Shown piece after piece: positions 34,377 through 35,253 of a stretch of DNA of 35,253 nucleotides. Where the stretch lies: the NCBI GenBank assembly GCA_945829115.1, contig CALZTP010000018.1, positions 1-35,253 of the forward strand, given 5' to 3'. Position numbers and translations under genes: made by a program. Position 1 is the first letter of the stretch; each line of letters begins with the position of its first letter. Source of the stretch: an uncultured bacterium. GTDB taxonomy: Bacteria > Bacteroidota > Bacteroidia > Bacteroidales > Bacteroidaceae. The notes beneath the pieces were generated by a model. It had not been told where the DNA came from. It did no database searches and saw only the letters and a program-made list of their open reading frames with translations.

Positions 34377-34919
34377 CTAAAATCTCAATCCTAATGTGAA
34401 ATAAGCACCATTAGTATTAGGCATATTCTTTTGAGAAAAATCTTTGAAGGAATAGCCAATTCCGACAGTTGGCACAAGGCTATGTCTTTCTGAATGCCCA
34501 CACCAATGAATACCTATGTTATAGGATGTATTCTTGAAATCTGAACTGCCTACTGATGTTGTTACAGATGTACGCAATTCAAAGTCACCAAGGTTGTCGT
34601 TTTTCTGAGGAAAGAAAATACAACCTATACCACCACCCACATTCGTTGCACGATTATAATCTGAAGTAATTCCTTCCTTAGGCAAGAAATAAGATGTACT
34701 TGTAATAGCATGTAGCGAGAACCTTTTTGCAAAGGTATAATTCAAATCGAAATTAACTTCAAATGGCAGAATATCTTTACAAGGTGTAACTGCCCCCAGC
34801 GAAGCTTCGACATGAAGTGGGATTATGTTTTTTTTCTCATCATGCTGAGCAAATGTCTCCATTGAAGTAAGCATTGTCACAATAAGGACAATGAAATGTG
34901 TTAATCTTCTGTATTCCAT
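34377..34919 (-). CDS. Outer-membrane beta-barrel-like protein
   Basis: 180 residues from the ATG at 34919, whose product begins MEYRRLTHFIVLIVTMLTS and has a signal peptide ending near FAQ. The frame is open 32 codons further upstream, but those residues (MPKSYMSRWC...) are not signal-like. The mature part is an alternating amphipathic barrel (VEASLGAV; VNFDLNYTFAKRFSLHAITSTSYFLP; VGGGIGCIFFPQ; FELRTSVTTSVGS; SYNIGIHWCGH) and ends in the aromatic outer-membrane signature GAYFTLGLRF. No named family recognised. It lies upstream of an ECF sigma cassette and may be its target or part of the same unit. Confidence 0.78.
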   Translation of the reverse strand: MEYRRLTHFIVLIVTMLTSMETFAQHDEKKNIIPLHVEASLGAVTPCKDILPFEVNFDLNYTFAKRFSLHAITSTSYFLPKEGITSDYNRATNVGGGIGCIFFPQKNDNLGDFELRTSVTTSVGSSDFKNTSYNIGIHWCGHSERHSLVPTVGIGYSFKDFSQKNMPNTNGAYFTLGLRF

Positions 34920-35253
34920 AATTGATAGCTTGAAAAAGGTACAAAGACCTAAAATTAAATGTTTCATTAGAAATAATTTTTTAATACACCACCTACTCAT
35001 ATAGCTTTTCGGCATCCGCTCCTTTTAGACAGTCTGTTTTGTGAGATTATTTTGACTTTCATCTCCTTTTTTATTATGTAATATTTTTTTCATAGCTTTT
35101 ATTCATGCAAAGTTACAAAAAAGTATTATATAAAACATTTTTTCCCCATCTAAAATAGCAGTATCTTTCAAAACCTCTGCCACAGTATATGTTGCAAGAT
35201 GCTTTCTCCTTGTGAATGAGGGTAAGGAACAGAACAGAGAATCATCATTATAA
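34920..35253. other. Gene-free upstream region at the window end
   Basis: No convincing frame or RNA. The only signal is a minus-strand -7-like box (CAAAGTTA on the plus strand at 35108-35115, i.e. TAACTTTG), about 190 bases before the barrel gene, with a weak -33 side. Confidence 0.5.

Noticed and set aside
1..35253. tRNA or rRNA genes
   Set aside because: No T-loop GGTTCGA-type motif with matching acceptor stem and no conserved rRNA sequence was noticed on either strand by eye.

Overview
The window reads as a chromosomal segment of a Bacteroidales bacterium, most likely Prevotella or a close relative (inference). The reasons are several intergenic boxes matching the Bacteroidetes sigma-A promoter (TTTG, about 20 bases, TAnnTTTG), a propeller/Y_Y_Y/AraC one-component regulator, a PorZ-like protein with a type IX secretion C-terminal domain, a type-II (M28-fold) glutaminyl cyclase lipoprotein, a DUF4294 protein, and a Bacteroidetes-style IspG. 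No rRNA, tRNA, CRISPR array, insertion sequence or prophage was recognised.

Layout. (1) 1-1.8 kb is accessory: the tail of a truncated gene, a REP/REPIN-like inverted repeat, a GT14 glycosyltransferase whose 5' end looks frameshifted, and an orphan sugar-nucleotide 3,4-ketoisomerase on the minus strand. (2) 2.0-5.7 kb holds a large periplasmic-sensor/AraC regulator and then about 1 kb without protein genes. That gap contains paired 12-bp direct repeats, a promoter and a strong terminator, suggesting a structured non-coding RNA. (3) 5.7-15.8 kb is mostly housekeeping: U32 (TrhP-like), SufE, a conserved unknown, RpoN, a PAP2-like membrane protein, PurE, IspG and LeuS. (4) 15.9-24.1 kb is a same-strand run: a YitT-RdgB in-frame fusion, a GT2 glycosyltransferase, PorZ, two GT4 glycosyltransferases and an acyltransferase-3. 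This looks like a surface-glycan locus built around the protein thought to deliver anionic LPS to the type IX machinery. (5) 24.5-32.7 kb: M18 aminopeptidase, divergent Lrp regulator, a glutamine-amidotransferase/M19 dipeptidase fusion, glutaminyl cyclase + DUF4294, YchF and Lgt. (6) 32.8-35.0 kb, minus strand: a small outer-membrane barrel protein upstream of an ECF sigma / short anti-sigma / 4-TM cassette ending at a bidirectional terminator.

The most unusual window-wide pattern is that many intergenic gaps carry short degenerate tandem repeats. Each gap has its own unrelated sequence, with periods often near 11 or 19-23 bp, and several begin on the stop codon of the preceding gene. Other points of note are the YitT-RdgB fusion, the PorZ-glycosyltransferase neighbourhood, the candidate RNA at about 4.94-5.27 kb, the probable 10-bp deletion at the start of the GT14 gene, and an IspG shorter than the usual Bacteroidetes three-domain form. 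All family calls were made by eye from motifs and remembered family features; no database search was run.
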